From Pseudomonas purpurea (lineage in GTDB: Bacteria > Pseudomonadota > Gammaproteobacteria > Pseudomonadales > Pseudomonadaceae), in the NCBI RefSeq assembly GCF_039908635.1, contig NZ_CP150918.1, forward strand, positions 4,108,001 through 4,172,000: a stretch of 64,000 nucleotides of DNA, given 5' to 3'. The position numbers and the translations under genes are program-made. The notes beneath the pieces are model-generated. The model searched no databases. It was not told the DNA's origin and saw only the letters and a program-made list of their open reading frames with translations. Positions 62,648 through 64,000 of the stretch are shown in pieces (the stretch's first letter is position 1; the number at the start of each line of letters is the position of its first letter).

Positions 62648-62684
62648 GAACCACTCCATTGCTTCTATATAAAGAAAGAAACGC

Positions 62685-63737
62685 TTACCAACGGAAACGC
62701 AGTTGCGCAGCCGGTGTCGGCGCTACAGCAGGCGCCGAACCCGCGACCGCCGGCTGAACCGCCGCAACTGGCGCCAGCGCCTCACCCGCTGGTATCGGCT
62801 GCAACTTTGCCAACTGCAGTTGTGCCCGCAATTGCTCGGCACTGCCGTTGACCCGATAGAGAATCCGATCGCCGTCCACACTTTGCAGGTGCGCACCAAA
62901 CGGCTCAAGCAGGTGTCCCAAAGCCGCGTAGCGCTCCAGATTCATGCCCTGCACTTCAAGCAACTGCTCGGTGGAGACACCCGGCTTGGCAACAAACCGT
63001 GGCGCCAATCGCTCGCTGACCGCCAGCAACACCGCATCGGCGACAGCCGCCGTGTCGGCGCCCTGTACGCTGCCCTGCTCACGCTGATCACCCAGCCACA
63101 AGCGCCACTTGGCCTGCCATTGGCCACCCTCTTCGCGGGCATGCACCGCCAGCAAGGCGTCGGCACCATAACGCTCCGACGCATTTCGCAACGGTGCCGG
63201 GTCTGTCCCTTCCAGATTGGGCGCAGTCGCGACGATCTGCTCATCCAGGTCACCCAGCGGCAGGCGCAACGGCAAACCGCGATGCTGCGCCGCACGGCGC
63301 AGCGGTGCAGCGCTGGCCTGGCCGTCGCCGACCAGGCTTGAGCCTTCAGTCGAATCGTTCAGCCACCATCCAAGAATCGACGGCCGATTGGCGCCCCACA
63401 ATGCCAGCCCGGCCTGGCGTAATGCGCGGTCGGTACTGACCGGATCGAAATCGACCTGCAAGCTTTCCGGCGGCCCGGCGTCATAACCGTACTGGCTGAT
63501 GATCTGCTGCGGGTCCTTGCGAATCGCGGCCAGCGCCGGGCTCTGGGCAGCCTTGGCATCGCCGGTCAGGCGCAGCACCAGGGTTTCCAGCGCTTTCTGC
63601 GTGGCCTGATCGCGCTCCTGTGGTGTCTGGCCACTGACCGGCTCGCGCACTTGATAAAGGCCATTGAGCGTTTCGGCATGACTCGCCAGGCTGACCAGCG
63701 ACAAACAGCCTACAAAAAGAAATTTACGCAAACCCAT
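62685..63737 (-). CDS. DUF2066 domain-containing exported protein
   Basis: A 350-residue protein with a signal peptide (FLFVGCLSLVSLASHAET, cleavage near residue 20). YQVREPVSGQTPQERDQATQ at the mature N-terminus and WGANRPSILGWWL further on match DUF2066. It ends in a Pro/Ala-rich tail and FRW. The function of the family is unknown. The start at 63737 is preferred because it begins the signal peptide. It precedes the AI-2E-family gene by 37 bases on the same strand, so they may be co-transcribed. Confidence 0.87.
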   Translation of the reverse strand: MGLRKFLFVGCLSLVSLASHAETLNGLYQVREPVSGQTPQERDQATQKALETLVLRLTGDAKAAQSPALAAIRKDPQQIISQYGYDAGPPESLQVDFDPVSTDRALRQAGLALWGANRPSILGWWLNDSTEGSSLVGDGQASAAPLRRAAQHRGLPLRLPLGDLDEQIVATAPNLEGTDPAPLRNASERYGADALLAVHAREEGGQWQAKWRLWLGDQREQGSVQGADTAAVADAVLLAVSERLAPRFVAKPGVSTEQLLEVQGMNLERYAALGHLLEPFGAHLQSVDGDRILYRVNGSAEQLRAQLQLAKLQPIPAGEALAPVAAVQPAVAGSAPAVAPTPAAQLRFRW

Positions 63738-64000
63738 GGAAGATTCCCGACAAAAAAACGGTTGGAGCAGTGCGCATGAACACATCAGAGCAAGGCTGTG
63801 ACCACAGACCCTCGCAAATCATTCACACGACCGATGGAAGTTTTCGTACTGTCATAACGATAGCCGCTTAACGGCTATACCTTATACAGCCATGAGCGGT
63901 GCGGCCCAACACGGCCAATATCGGTTTTTTTAACGCGATATGTCCCTGCCCGTCGGCCCGAGGATGGCCGCTGCCCCTCAAGCCTGATAAAATCGCGCGC
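63738..64000. promoter_or_regulatory. Divergent intergenic region at the right edge
   Basis: No gene is visible. It should hold the minus-strand promoter of the DUF2066 gene and a plus-strand promoter facing off the window. In other pseudomonads the gene beyond is purM (recalled, not visible here). Confidence 0.4.

Noticed and set aside
1..64000. CRISPR arrays.
   Set aside because: No regularly spaced direct repeats with unique spacers were found; the repeated sequences seen are REP palindromes and duplicated tRNAs.

Overview
The window is high-GC chromosomal DNA of a fluorescens-group Pseudomonas. Three things suggest this: protein families and gene order recalled from Pseudomonas genomes (prc next to an EAL/GGDEF gene, rdgC, the cobO-to-cobS order, hda with a DUF2066 gene), many REP/REPIN palindromes with the core GGGAGC(G/A)(A/G)GCTTGCTC, and frequent ATGA/GTGA gene overlaps. 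No phage, integrase, transposase or CRISPR array is visible.

Layout. 1-6140: a GntR/UTRA regulator diverges from a compact import operon (binding protein, alkaline-phosphatase-fold hydrolase, two permeases, ATPase, HAD phosphatase), probably for an organophosphate or phosphonate. 6249-11343: quinone oxidoreductase, tail-specific protease and an EAL-CBS-GGDEF protein. 11347-18936: the accessory island, with an Rhs polymorphic toxin (frameshifted), its immunity gene, three further small immunity-like genes, a MITE-like inverted repeat, and a small gene behind a leader with two mutually exclusive nested helices. 19141-21855: an XRE/Sel1 trio, a YkvA protein and an FKBP lipoprotein. 22121-27200: periplasmic haem proteins, including a pentahaem fusion. 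27534-28063: a duplicated tRNA-Val/tRNA-Asp cassette. 28223-33328: rdgC, a guanidine-II riboswitch with its SMR exporter, an MFS-acyltransferase fusion, a TDT-family transporter and a cupin. 33394-40900: a beta-helix-like membrane protein, an SLC5-fused hybrid histidine kinase, rmuC and a Sel1-like protein. 40901-41923: about 1 kb without a protein gene, with a candidate structured RNA and a hairpin-rich leader. 41924-46843: two conserved small proteins, a FadL-type porin, a glutathione peroxidase and a MarR/MFS pair with matching operators. 46925-56150: the late cobalamin pathway behind a cobalamin riboswitch. 56325-63737: housekeeping and conserved genes, including a frameshifted sorbosone dehydrogenase, two NlpC/P60 lipoproteins, hda and an AI-2E-family transporter. 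The right edge is a promoter region facing off the window.

The most unusual signals are the switch-like leader at 13158-13360, the candidate RNA at 41279-41437, the Rhs module with a possible RNase-A-like tip and its cluster of immunity-like genes, and two frameshifts (15487 and 57744) with the same extra G in an AGGGCC context, which raises the possibility of sequence error. All functional statements rest on reading motifs by eye and on family knowledge; no database search was run.
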